A stretch of DNA of 64,000 bases from Paraburkholderia sp. LEh10 (GTDB taxonomy: Bacteria; Pseudomonadota; Gammaproteobacteria; Burkholderiales; Burkholderiaceae). Position 1 is the stretch's first letter. Each line of letters starts with the position of its first letter. Location: assembly GCF_017814945.1 (NCBI RefSeq), contig NZ_JAGIPX010000027.1, forward strand, positions 2,910 to 66,909. The letters run 5' to 3'. This document shows, piece after piece, positions 43,739 to 52,309 of this stretch. The position numbers were made by a program, and so were the translations under genes. The notes below the pieces were generated by a model, which had not been told where the DNA came from, did no database searches, and was given only the letters and a program-made list of their open reading frames with translations.

Positions 43739-43871
43739 TGTCGTGCTTTCACGCCGGGCCGCTGCCTGTGAGCAAACGGAAAGCGTAAAGACTTGGCAAG
43801 TTCTGCCGATATACCCCAATGACGGCGTCAAAGCACGTCGGCCAATTACAAGACAACGCCATGGGGATGCG

Positions 43872-44504
43872 ATGAGGTGGATCAAAGCTATAGCCGTTCT
43901 TTCGACCGTTGGCCTGTTTTCAGGCTGCGCCTACAACGTGCAGGTTTCATCGCAGTCGGGTGCTGCGGAAGTGATGAGCACGCGGGTCAAGCAAGAGAAG
44001 GCATATATGGTGTTCAGTGACAACCTTGCGACCGCCGGAAAAGAAGTGAAACCCGGGTTTGCATGTGGGGCTCACCGATACCCCATGTATATCGGCGAAA
44101 CGTTGGAAAACTCGCTATCGAAGACGGTTGAAGCAGCCTTCCCGCATGCCGTCAGAAACGGTGGCGCGATGCCAGTGGCGGGTGATGGCCTGGTCTTCAA
44201 GTTCGACCTGTCTGAGTTCGATCCACGTATTCGCTTTACGCCTGGCTTCTTCGTTCCGACGGCCGACGCGAACGTTGACATTGCGATTCACGCCCGGGTA
44301 TCCGACAAGGCGGGCAAGGAACTGATCACGACGACGTTCCGCGGACAAGGGCATTCGAGTCAGGATGGATCGTGCGGAGTGGGGGCAGACGCCTTGGCAG
44401 AGGCGGGCCAAAAAGCCATCGCGAACGCGATGGAGAACTTCGTGGACAAGGTTATCAACACTGGTGTCCTCGATACGGTGACCACGACGGCAGCAAGCAA
44501 ATAA
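43872..44504 (+). CDS. Putative lipoprotein, inserted next to moaC
   Basis: 210 residues from the ATG at 43872 with GGGGATGCG ahead. A lipoprotein signal peptide (MRWIKAIAVLSTVGLFSGC) has the lipobox FSGC and Cys at residue 19. The rest is a soluble periplasmic domain with two Cys and a stretch ADALAEAGQKAIANAMENFVDKVI near the end. Fold unknown; similarity to outer-membrane lipoproteins of the YajG type is possible but not sure. Codon use has visibly more A and T than neighbours. It lies between the two moaC 3' copies, so it appears to have come in by insertion. Confidence 0.75.
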   Translation: MRWIKAIAVLSTVGLFSGCAYNVQVSSQSGAAEVMSTRVKQEKAYMVFSDNLATAGKEVKPGFACGAHRYPMYIGETLENSLSKTVEAAFPHAVRNGGAMPVAGDGLVFKFDLSEFDPRIRFTPGFFVPTADANVDIAIHARVSDKAGKELITTTFRGQGHSSQDGSCGVGADALAEAGQKAIANAMENFVDKVINTGVLDTVTTTAASK

Positions 44505-44673
44505 CGGACATTGCCGTTTTGCATGACGGTAGGCGATTCGTACACACCGGCTGCTTTTCAGGCTGGTTGTGAGGAATCGCCTGTTTCATATCCGGACTCT
44601 GCGTTCAGATCGGACCGGCATGCGTCAGCTTGCCGAAGACGCGTCGAGACTGACATCGAATCGAGGCCATGGC

Positions 44674-45153
44674 TTAACCCTGCGCCACCCAATCCCCCGA
44701 TTTCCCGCCGTGCTTTTCCATCACCTTCACATCGGTGATGGTCATCCCGCGATCCACCGCCTTGCACATGTCATAGACGGTAAGCAGCCCCACCTGCACC
44801 GCCGTCAGCGCTTCCATTTCCACGCCCGTTCTGCCGAGCGTCTCGACCTGCACGCGGCAATGCACGACCGACGCGATCTCGTCGAGCTCAAAATCCACCG
44901 CGACACGCGTAAGCGCGAGCGGATGACACAGTGGAATCAGATCGGCGGTGCGCTTCGCACCTTGGATCGCCGCGATGCGCGCGACCCCGATCACGTCGCC
45001 TTTCTTCGCCTGACCGTCGCGGATCAGCGCGAAGGTGGCGGGCAACATGCGGATCGAGCCGCGCGCGACCGCGATGCGTTTCGTCTCTTCCTTGCCGCCG
45101 ACGTCCACCATATGCGCCTGGCCGGCCGCGTCGAAATGTGTGAGTTCGGGCAT
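44674..45153 (-). CDS. moaC: Cyclic pyranopterin monophosphate synthase MoaC
   Basis: 159 residues from the ATG at 45153 with AAGGAG ahead; an in-frame extension to 45297 is not needed. The family pattern is intact: THFDAAGQAHMVDVGGKEETKR, GDVIGVARIAAIQGAKRTADLIPLCHPLAL, VETLGRTGVEMEALTAVQVGLLTVYDMCKAVD, and ITDVKVMEKHGGKSGDW. It makes cyclic pyranopterin in molybdenum cofactor synthesis, in the cytoplasm. Its end is duplicated at 43651, so the gene sits on the edge of an insertion. Confidence 0.97.
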   Translation of the reverse strand: MPELTHFDAAGQAHMVDVGGKEETKRIAVARGSIRMLPATFALIRDGQAKKGDVIGVARIAAIQGAKRTADLIPLCHPLALTRVAVDFELDEIASVVHCRVQVETLGRTGVEMEALTAVQVGLLTVYDMCKAVDRGMTITDVKVMEKHGGKSGDWVAQG

Positions 45154-45386
45154 GGTTGGCTCCTTGAGTGGGCGCCTATCATAGCAGCGCAACGCGCAGC
45201 CTCGCGCAGGGGCGCGGATCGACGATAGCTGACGATAACCCGCATCCCGCGCGAACGCTCCCCTGTGCGCAAGCCGCCGCCGACGCACTTTTCGCAAGTC
45301 TGCGCAACCGCGGCACTCGGTACAATCGCAAAAAGCCGATTACTCCCGGCACCTTACACCGCTTTCGATTTCGCCCATCGTCCGCA

Positions 45387-47075
45387 ATGCGTCTGAAACG
45401 GTTTATTGCTGCACTGTTGTCCGTGACGCTCGCCGTCCCGCCCGCGATCATCGCGCAGCCGTCGAACACGTCGGAACTGCCGCTCGTCACGGGGCCGCTC
45501 GACGCGTACAGCGGGACTTCCGTGCCGCCCGAGATTGCGCAAGGCGTGTTCGGCGTCTATGGCGGTGCGCAGTCGCGCTTTTCCGGCAACCCCGGCGGCA
45601 ACGCGAGCCTGCGTGCACCGATGTCGATGCAACAACTGCCCGACCTCGGCGACGGCTCGGGTGGCACGCTGACGCCGCAAGCCGAACGCAAGCTCGGTGA
45701 GCGCGTGATGCGCGAAGTCCGCAGCGATCCGGACTATATCGATGACTGGCTCGTGCGCGACTACCTGAACTCGATTGCCGGCAAGCTCGCCGCCGCCGCG
45801 AGCGCGCAATACATCGGCGGCTATCGTCCAGACTTCGATCTGTTCGCGATGCGCGACGCGCAGATCAACGCATTCTCGCTCCCCGGCGGTTTTATCGGCG
45901 TGAACACGGGGCTGATCGTCGCGACTCAGACGGAATCCGAACTGGCCTCCGTGGTCGGGCACGAAATGGGCCACGTGCTGCAACGGCACATCGCCCGGAT
46001 GATCACGGCGGGCGAGCACAGCGGCTATGCGGCGCTCGCGGGCATGCTGCTCGGCGTGCTCGCGGGCGTTCTCGCGCACAGCGGCGATCTGGGCAGCGCG
46101 ATTGCCGTCGGCGGCCAGGCCTACGCCGTCGACAACCAGTTGCGCTTCTCGCGCGCCGCCGAGCACGAGGCGGATCGCGTCGGCTTTCAATTGCTCGCGG
46201 GCGCGGGCTATGACCCATACGGGATGGTGTCGTTCTTCGAGCGGCTCGATCGCGCGTCGATGAGCGATGCCGGCGTGCCCGCCTACGCGCGCACGCACCC
46301 GCTGACGGGCGAGCGGATCGCCGACATGGCCGACCGCGCGCGCCGCTCACCGTACCGGCAGCCGCGCCAGTCGTCGGAATACGCGTTCGTGCGCGCGCGC
46401 TCGCGCGTGCTCCAGGACCGCTCGCGAAGCGAATATGCCGACGACATCTCGCGCATGCGCTCCGAGATCGAAGACCGCACCGCGCTGAACGTCGCGGGCA
46501 ACTGGTATGGCATCGCCTGTGCGCAACTCCTGCTCGAGCGGTATGACGACGCGTCGTCGTCGCTGGCCGATGCTCGCGCCGCGTTCGACGCGAACGAGCG
46601 CGCCGGGGGCGATACGCCGCGCAGTTCACCGAGCCTCGACGTGCTGGCGGTCGATATCGCCCGTCGCGCGGGACGCAACGACGAGGCCGTGCGTCTCGCG
46701 GAGCTCGCGCAAAGGCGCTGGCCGCAGTCGCACGCGGCCATCGAGATGCGTCTGCAAACGCTGCTCACCGCGCGCCGCTTCGGCGACGCGCAAGCGCAGG
46801 CATTGCAGGAGACGCGCGCCGACCCGCAGCAGCCCATCTGGTGGCGCTATCTCGCCCAGGCGAGCGTCGGCACGGGTGACGCGCTGACGCAGCATCGCGC
46901 GCTCGCGGAAAAGTTCGCGCTGGAAGGGGCGTGGCCGTCGGCGATCCGGCAATTGAAGGAGGCGCGCGACATCAAGTCGGTCGGCTATTACGACCTGGCA
47001 ACCATCGACGCGCGCCTGCACGAGTTCGAGGCGCGCTACAAGGAAGAGCGCGACGACGAAAAGAACAGCAGCTAG
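45387..47075 (+). CDS. M48-family periplasmic metalloprotease/chaperone (BepA-like)
   Basis: 562 residues from the ATG at 45387, chosen because a Sec signal peptide begins there (LKRFIAALLSVTLAVPPAIIAQ). The zinc protease site is HEMGH at 192-196, with the third ligand in AEHEADRVGF around residues 259-261. The C-terminal half, from about residue 370, is made of TPR-like helical repeats. BepA proteins check and degrade misassembled outer-membrane proteins such as LptD. No neighbour explains the job further. A convergent gene begins 13 bases after its stop. Confidence 0.9.
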   Translation: MRLKRFIAALLSVTLAVPPAIIAQPSNTSELPLVTGPLDAYSGTSVPPEIAQGVFGVYGGAQSRFSGNPGGNASLRAPMSMQQLPDLGDGSGGTLTPQAERKLGERVMREVRSDPDYIDDWLVRDYLNSIAGKLAAAASAQYIGGYRPDFDLFAMRDAQINAFSLPGGFIGVNTGLIVATQTESELASVVGHEMGHVLQRHIARMITAGEHSGYAALAGMLLGVLAGVLAHSGDLGSAIAVGGQAYAVDNQLRFSRAAEHEADRVGFQLLAGAGYDPYGMVSFFERLDRASMSDAGVPAYARTHPLTGERIADMADRARRSPYRQPRQSSEYAFVRARSRVLQDRSRSEYADDISRMRSEIEDRTALNVAGNWYGIACAQLLLERYDDASSSLADARAAFDANERAGGDTPRSSPSLDVLAVDIARRAGRNDEAVRLAELAQRRWPQSHAAIEMRLQTLLTARRFGDAQAQALQETRADPQQPIWWRYLAQASVGTGDALTQHRALAEKFALEGAWPSAIRQLKEARDIKSVGYYDLATIDARLHEFEARYKEERDDEKNSS

Positions 47076-47088
47076 CCGTCGCGTTCGC

Positions 47089-47676
47089 TCAAGAGGACGA
47101 TTCGACCCGCGCAGCGGGACTGGCGACGAATCCGAAACGCTTCTCGACCTCGGCCTTGCGCACGGGCTCGAGCTTCAACGCGACGGCGTCGCGCCAGCGG
47201 AACTGGCCGCTTTGGCCGTCGGCGGCAAGATCGGCGTGTTCGGAGAACAGATCGAGATCATGATCGTGCAGCACCGCGACGCGCGCGGGCGTCGAGCCAT
47301 CGGTGAAAAGGATGCCGCCTTCGTCGTCGAGCCAGGCGGCGGCGGGCTCGAACGCCTCACCCGCCTGATCGGTTAGCGTGAGCTTGCGGGTGGCCTGATC
47401 GGCGGCGAGCCGCACAATGAACGGCGTGTAGACCAGCTCGACATACACGCGCTGCGGGCCGTTCTGAAAGAACCATTGGCCCTCGTCGTCGGCTTCGTAA
47501 TTGCGGTTGATGAAGCCGAGCAGCGCTGTATGGCGGATCGGCTCGCCGAGCGCGCCCGCGGCCTGCGCCGCCTCGTCGCGCATGCGCCAGTTGCCGCGCC
47601 GGTCGAGCAGCAGCCAGCCGGTGCAATGCGGCACGTTCGGCCATTTGGCCAGTGCCTGCTTGACGATGTCATCCAT
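47089..47676 (-). CDS. Conserved hypothetical protein, YheT-linked
   Basis: 195 residues. The protein starts MDDIVKQALAKWPNVPHCTGWLLLDRRGNWRMRDE, a WxxxD-type alpha-beta pattern, with GEPIRHTALLGFINRNYEADDEGQWFFQNGPQRVYVELVYTPFIVRL later. I do not place it in a domain family with confidence. Its start overlaps the end of the YheT gene by 8 bases on the same strand, so the pair is translationally coupled. This linkage is seen across beta-proteobacteria. A role beside the hydrolase is possible, but no function can be stated. Confidence 0.7.
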   Translation of the reverse strand: MDDIVKQALAKWPNVPHCTGWLLLDRRGNWRMRDEAAQAAGALGEPIRHTALLGFINRNYEADDEGQWFFQNGPQRVYVELVYTPFIVRLAADQATRKLTLTDQAGEAFEPAAAWLDDEGGILFTDGSTPARVAVLHDHDLDLFSEHADLAADGQSGQFRWRDAVALKLEPVRKAEVEKRFGFVASPAARVESSS

Positions 47677-48760
47677 ATCGCGTGAACGGATCGAGGTAGC
47701 CGAAGACCCGGCGTGACAGCCAGTCGATTCGGCCGGGGAAGGGGCCCGTCATGAAGCCGACGTGTCCGCCATGCTCCGGTTGATCGAGTTCTACCGCCGA
47801 TGATACCTCGCTGCGCGACGGCAGCACCGCGCAAGGCAGGAAAGGGTCATTGCGCGCATTCAGCACGAGCGTCGGCACCGTGATTTCGGGCAGCAGCGGG
47901 CGCGTGGTCGAGCGGGTCCAGTAGTCGTCCGCGTTGCGAAAGCCGTGCAGCGGCGCCGTCACGACATCGTCGAATTCGTACATCGTGCGGCTTGCGAGCA
48001 CGTCGTCGAGAGCGAAAAGGCCCGGATATTGAGCAAGCTTTTGCTGTGCCTTCAGTTTGAGCGTCTTCAGGAAGCTGCGCGTGTAGATCATCCCGAAGCC
48101 TTGCGACAGCGCGCGGCCGCCCGCGTGGACGTCGAGCGGCGCGGAGATCGCCGCCGCCGCCGCAATGATCGCCGCGTCCTCGCGCCGCTCGCCGAGCCAC
48201 CGCAACAGCACGTTGCCGCCCAGCGACACGCCTGCCGCCACGATCGGTCCCGCGTGCTTTTTGCGCAGACGCCGCAGCACCCAGTCGACTTCGTTGCTGT
48301 CCGCGAGATGGTAGAAGCGCGGCAGCAGATTCATCGGGCCGCTGCAACTGCGAAAGTGCGGCACGACGCCGTGCCATCCGCGCGCGTGTGCGGCCGCCAT
48401 CAACGAGCGCGCGTAGTGCGAGTCGGAGTTGCCTTCGAGTCCATGAAACAGCACGAAAAGCGGAGCGTCGTCGGGCGCGCGATAGCCGCTGAGCGGATCG
48501 GGTGCGAGCCAGTCGAGATCGATGAAATCGCCGTCTGGCGTGTTCCAGCGCTCGCGCCGGTAGGCGACCACGGGGCGGCGGCCGAACAGCGCGGGGACGA
48601 TCGTCTGGATATGGCTGTTGGGCAGCCAGAGCGGGGCGCGGTACAGCATGTCGACGGTCGCTTCGACCGACGTTTCCACAGCAGCCTCTACAGCCGCCGC
48701 CGCTGCCGCTGCGCCGAGGGCCGGTCTGGAAGAAGCTTTATTGTCGTGGGTCGTGCTCAT
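47669..48760 (-). CDS. YheT-family alpha/beta hydrolase
   Basis: 363 residues from the ATG at 48760; a TTG at 48778 with AAGG ahead is an alternative start. The YheT pattern is clear: LWLPNSHIQTIVPALFGRRPVVAYRRERWNTPDGDFIDLDWL, LFVLFHGLEGNSDSHYARSLM, the nucleophile elbow GVSLGGNVLLRWLGE, and a C-terminal catalytic His in the EHGGHVGFM stretch. The family hydrolyses esters, possibly of acylglycerols, in the cytoplasm or at the membrane. It overlaps its downstream partner at 47676. The first 40 residues are Ala-rich and probably flexible. Confidence 0.9.
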   Translation of the reverse strand: MSTTHDNKASSRPALGAAAAAAAVEAAVETSVEATVDMLYRAPLWLPNSHIQTIVPALFGRRPVVAYRRERWNTPDGDFIDLDWLAPDPLSGYRAPDDAPLFVLFHGLEGNSDSHYARSLMAAAHARGWHGVVPHFRSCSGPMNLLPRFYHLADSNEVDWVLRRLRKKHAGPIVAAGVSLGGNVLLRWLGERREDAAIIAAAAAISAPLDVHAGGRALSQGFGMIYTRSFLKTLKLKAQQKLAQYPGLFALDDVLASRTMYEFDDVVTAPLHGFRNADDYWTRSTTRPLLPEITVPTLVLNARNDPFLPCAVLPSRSEVSSAVELDQPEHGGHVGFMTGPFPGRIDWLSRRVFGYLDPFTRYG

Positions 48761-48829
48761 GCCAACACCGGTATTCAAGTGAAGCCTTGCGAAAGCGTGG
48801 CCTCCGGCAAGCCGGTCTCGTGGGGCGCT

Positions 48830-49276
48830 TCAGTGCAGCGCGCCCTGACCATGTCTCATTTTCGCAGCAAACTGGGTCGCGGTTTCGTTCGGCATCGCAC
48901 TCGCGTGAATATGCGCGATCTTCCACTCGCCGCGTTCGTGGACCATCACATAAGTCGTGAACACCATCGACGGCACGGCGGCCGGGTCGGCGGGGCGGTG
49001 CGCTTCGGCGATCGCGTAGACGACGGTGCCGAGGCTATCGTAAACACGGATATCGAGCGGCTCGATCGACACGGGCTGCGCCTCGAGCTGCACGGAGAGG
49101 CCGGCGCGGATCGCGTCGAGGCCATGCAGATGCGAGCCGTCGGCCCAGATGCAACTGACGAATTCCTCATCGATCCACAGGCCCATCAAGCTGTCGATAT
49201 TGACCTCCGCGATGGCCTGGTACCAGGCATTCAGCGTGTCCGCAGCGGCTTCGAAGATGTGGGCAAAACGTGGCAT
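48830..49276 (-). CDS. NTF2/SnoaL-like small protein
   Basis: 148 residues. The alpha plus beta fold of the nuclear-transport-factor-2 superfamily is suggested by the helix FEAAADTLNAWYQAIAEVNIDSLMGLW and the strands EFVSCIWADGSHLHGLDAIRAGL and EWKIAHIHASAM near the C-terminus. Such proteins bind small hydrophobic ligands or act as isomerases; no catalytic set is conserved enough to say which. It reads toward the YheT gene and is 69 bases upstream of it. Substrate unknown. Confidence 0.7.
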   Translation of the reverse strand: MPRFAHIFEAAADTLNAWYQAIAEVNIDSLMGLWIDEEFVSCIWADGSHLHGLDAIRAGLSVQLEAQPVSIEPLDIRVYDSLGTVVYAIAEAHRPADPAAVPSMVFTTYVMVHERGEWKIAHIHASAMPNETATQFAAKMRHGQGALH

Positions 49277-49645
49277 GGCTCGTCAGTCTCTTGCGCGCAA
49301 GGCGCGCGGTTGCGGGTCAGTGGTCGGCGTCTCGCGCGCCGTCGGCGGCAAAACTCAGCGGGCCGGCTTGCGGCCCGGATGCAAGGGCCATTCAACGTGC
49401 CATCCAACGGGGCCTTTCTCGAGCCCTGTCGCGAGCCTTCGGCAAGCCTTTCTGCGGGGCCTTCGGCAGGCTGTTCAACCAGCCTTCGCTGGGCCATCCG
49501 CCAGCATGCCCGTGCCGCAAGACGCGCGCATGACGCGGCGCACGAACCCGGCGTGGCTGCGCGTGAGGCTGCACGGAGATCGCATCCACCCGTGGCGCGC
49601 TGCCTCGGGAGGACGGCGCAACGGGCGGCGCAGCGGCCCGCGAAC
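49277..49645. other. GC-rich gene-free region with short hairpin repeats
   Basis: 369 bases before waaF. Three near copies of GCCTTCGGC (49434, 49459, 49482) can each fold into a tiny stem with a TTC loop. Open frames here look like non-coding GC-rich sequence. It may hold the promoter of the NTF2-like gene and the end of waaF. Confidence 0.4.
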
Positions 49646-50671
49646 TCAGCGTTGCGCGAGCAACATTCCACGCAGATCATCGAATACCTGTTCGGCGCTC
49701 AGTTGCCGCAGGCAGTTCAGATGACCCAGCGGACATTCGCGCTGGAAGCACGGACTGCACTCGAGATGCAGCCATTGTACCTTTGCGAGGTCCGACAAGG
49801 GCGGCGTGTGGCGCGGATCGGTCGATCCGTACACGGCGACGAGCGGCCGGCGCAGCGCGGCCGCGACGTGCATCAGCCCGGAGTCGTTGGTGACGACGGC
49901 GCTGGCCCGCGAGATCAGCGCGCAAGCTTCGCCGAGCGCTGTCTGGCCGCACAGATTGCGCACGTTCGGCGCGCGGTCGGCGATCGCCTGGGCGATGGGC
50001 GCGTCTTTTGGCGAGCCGAGCGCAATGATCTTCGTGTACGGGAACGACTGGCCGACCATCTGCGCGAGCGCTGCGAAGTGCTCGGGCGGCCAGCGCTTCG
50101 CGGGGCCGTACTCGGCGCCGGGGCAGAAAACCAGCAGCGGCACGCGCGTGTCCAGGTTGAAGCGGGTCGACACGCGCGCCGCTTCGTTCAGGTCGGTGTC
50201 GAGCCGCGGCGGCGGCAGATCGTCGGGCACCTTCGCGCCCGGCGCGTAGGCGAGCGCGGCGTAATGGCCGACCATCGGCGCACGCTCGTCCTTGCGCGGG
50301 TTCGTGTGCCGCACGTTCAGCAGACCGTAGCGGCTCTCGCCCGTGTAGCCGATGCGCAGCCCGATGCCCGCCATCCACGGAATCAGCGCGGACTTCAGCG
50401 AATTCGGCAGCACGTAGGCTGCGTCGTAGCCGACGTCGCGCAGATCGCTTGCCAGTTGCCAGCGGCGCAGCATCTGCAGCCTGCCGTGCGCGAGATCGGT
50501 CGCGTAGACATCGCGGATTTCAGGCATCCGTTCGAGCACGGGCGCGACCCAGGTGGGTGCGACGGCATCGATCGCGATACGCGGATGCAATTTCACGAGG
50601 CGCGCAAACAGAGGCTGCGCCATCAATGCGTCACCGATCCAGTTCGGTGCGATAACCAACGCGCGACGCAT
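49646..50671 (-). CDS. waaF: ADP-heptose--LPS heptosyltransferase II
   Basis: 341 residues from the ATG at 50671. Glycosyltransferase family 9 features: RRALVIAPNWIGDALMAQPLFARLVKLHP at the N-terminus, LPNSLKSALIPWMAGIGLRIGYTGESRYGLLN, LLVFCPGAEYGPAKRWPPEHFAALAQMV, and the sugar-nucleotide binding region VTNDSGLMHVAAALRRPLVAVYGSTDPRHTPP. It adds the second heptose to the inner core of lipopolysaccharide. No ribosome site is obvious. Other LPS genes are not in this window; it stands between the NTF2-like gene and a small zinc-finger gene. Confidence 0.92.
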   Translation of the reverse strand: MRRALVIAPNWIGDALMAQPLFARLVKLHPRIAIDAVAPTWVAPVLERMPEIRDVYATDLAHGRLQMLRRWQLASDLRDVGYDAAYVLPNSLKSALIPWMAGIGLRIGYTGESRYGLLNVRHTNPRKDERAPMVGHYAALAYAPGAKVPDDLPPPRLDTDLNEAARVSTRFNLDTRVPLLVFCPGAEYGPAKRWPPEHFAALAQMVGQSFPYTKIIALGSPKDAPIAQAIADRAPNVRNLCGQTALGEACALISRASAVVTNDSGLMHVAAALRRPLVAVYGSTDPRHTPPLSDLAKVQWLHLECSPCFQRECPLGHLNCLRQLSAEQVFDDLRGMLLAQR

Positions 50672-50854
50672 CAGGGTGAGTTTCCGATGTCGAAAATTAG
50701 GCGCCGCGCGCACGAAGCGGGCAGTGCAGGGGTTTCAGGATTGTGGAATGCCGCTCAGGCTATATCGGCGCGCGCGGCGAGAAGTTCAGCTTCCCGCCAG
50801 GATGTTTTGCAGACGCATGGCGCCGCCGATGCGGCAGACCAGGGCAGGCGCGGA

Positions 50855-51049
50855 TCAATGACCCTTGACCACTTCGCCGTCGCGCAACTTGTAGCGCGTG
50901 CTGCAGTACGGGCAGCGCGCTTCACCGTGCGTCACGTCGATAAAGACGCGCGGATGGTTGCTCCAGCGCGGCATCGACGGATTCGGGCAGTACGCGGGAA
51001 GGTCTTTCGCCGACAGTTCGACCAGCGGCATTTCCTTGGTTTCGCTCAT
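50855..51049 (-). CDS. Small zinc-finger protein (zf-CHCC)
   Basis: 64 residues. One His and two Cys-x2-Cys positions are visible: HPRVFIDVTHGEARCPYCSTRYKL, the pattern of the zf-CHCC family related to the mitochondrial complex I subunit NDUFS6. It probably binds one zinc. Its role in bacteria is unknown, though a link to Fe-S or respiratory assembly is often proposed from the family. It lies 83 bases downstream of ilvE on the same strand and may be cotranscribed. Confidence 0.88.
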   Translation of the reverse strand: MSETKEMPLVELSAKDLPAYCPNPSMPRWSNHPRVFIDVTHGEARCPYCSTRYKLRDGEVVKGH

Positions 51050-51131
51050 AAGGGGCTTTCTCGTTGTATGCAGAATGCGGGCGCGGCGGGCGTGCGGTGC
51101 GCCGTGAGCGCCGCTGCCGTGCCCGCTGGAA

Positions 51132-52055
51132 TCAGATCTTTGTCAGCCAGTGCGCGTACTTCTCGCTCTTGCCGTTCACGATGTCGAAGAACGCCGATTG
51201 CAGCTTCTCCGTGATCGGGCCACGCGTGCCCGCGCCGATCGTGCGGTTGTCGAGTTCGCGAATGGGCGTGACTTCGGCGGCGGTGCCCGTGAAGAACGCT
51301 TCGTCGGCCGTATAGACTTCGTCGCGCGTGATGCGCTTCTCGATTACCTCGATGCCTGCATCCTTCGCCAGCGTGATGACGGTGTCGCGCGTGATCCCGT
51401 CGAGGCACGACGACAGGTCGGGCGTGTACAGCTTGCCGTTGTTCACGAGGAAGAAGTTTTCGCCCGAGCCTTCCGACACGTAGCCGTCGACGTCGAGCAG
51501 CAGCGCTTCGTCGTAGCCGTCGGCGGTGGCTTCCTGGTTCGCGAGGATCGAGTTCACGTACCAGCCCGAGGCCTTCGCGCGGACCATCGACACGTTCACG
51601 TGATGGCGCGTGAACGACGACGTCTTCACGCGGATGCCCTTCTTGATGCCGTCTTCGCCGAGATACGCGCCCCATGGCCATGCGGCGATCGCGACGTGAA
51701 TGGTGTTGCCCTTCGCGGACACGCCCAGCTTTTCCGAGCCGACCCAGATGATCGGGCGCAGATAGCACGATTCCAGCTTGTTCTCGCGCACCACTTCGCG
51801 CTGCGCGGCGGCGAGCGTTTCGTGGTCGAACGGGACGTCCATCTGGAAGATCTTGGCCGAGTTCAGCAGACGCTTCGTGTGCTCCTTCAGACGGAAGATC
51901 GACGTGCCGCCATCGGCCGTCCTGTAGGCGCGCACGCCCTCGAAGACGCCCATGCCGTAGTGCAGCGTATGGGTGAGGACGTGGATCTTGGCGTCGCGCC
52001 ATTCGATGAGCTTGCCATCCATCCAGATCTTGCCGTCGCGGTCGGCCATTGACAT
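51132..52055 (-). CDS. ilvE: Branched-chain amino acid aminotransferase
   Basis: 307 residues from the ATG at 52055 with GGAGAACCGT ahead; a longer start at 52172 would add 39 residues of non-coding-like sequence. The class IV PLP signatures are visible: WMDGKLIEWRDAKIHVLTHTLHYGMGVFEGVRAY, LRPIIWVGSEKLGV, SMVRAKASGWYVNSILANQEATADGYDEALLLDVDGYVSEGSGENFF and CLDGITRDTVI. The Lys in MVRAKASG is the expected PLP Schiff base. It makes or breaks valine, leucine and isoleucine. Next to it, reading the other way, is the azlCD exporter of branched-chain amino acids. Confidence 0.96.
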   Translation of the reverse strand: MSMADRDGKIWMDGKLIEWRDAKIHVLTHTLHYGMGVFEGVRAYRTADGGTSIFRLKEHTKRLLNSAKIFQMDVPFDHETLAAAQREVVRENKLESCYLRPIIWVGSEKLGVSAKGNTIHVAIAAWPWGAYLGEDGIKKGIRVKTSSFTRHHVNVSMVRAKASGWYVNSILANQEATADGYDEALLLDVDGYVSEGSGENFFLVNNGKLYTPDLSSCLDGITRDTVITLAKDAGIEVIEKRITRDEVYTADEAFFTGTAAEVTPIRELDNRTIGAGTRGPITEKLQSAFFDIVNGKSEKYAHWLTKI

Positions 52056-52309
52056 ACGGTTCTCCAGGCAGTGCGGGTTCGGGGTATGAGGTGATCGGCG
52101 TGGTGCGACGACGACGGATGGCGTCGGGGCACGCGGCGAAAAGCGGTATTTTAGCGTCTTTTGCACAAGCAACGGGCATTTGCGGGCAGCACGGAGGCTA
52201 TAATCCGGCGGTTGCTGAAAAGAAAACCGGATCCGCCAGCGGCTGCTTCACGACCTGGCGCTGACTTCCTGCCGCCGTGGCGTTCACCGCGCCGCGTTGC
52301 ATTCGTCTC

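Noticed and set aside
47945..51214. A 1089-codon plus-strand open frame
   Set aside because: It runs opposite to the YheT, NTF2, waaF and zinc-finger genes, has shadow composition rich in Arg and Ala, and has no protein motifs.
52055..52172. A 39-residue N-terminal extension of IlvE
   Set aside because: The inner ATG has GGAG and starts the family sequence; the extension reads as promoter DNA.
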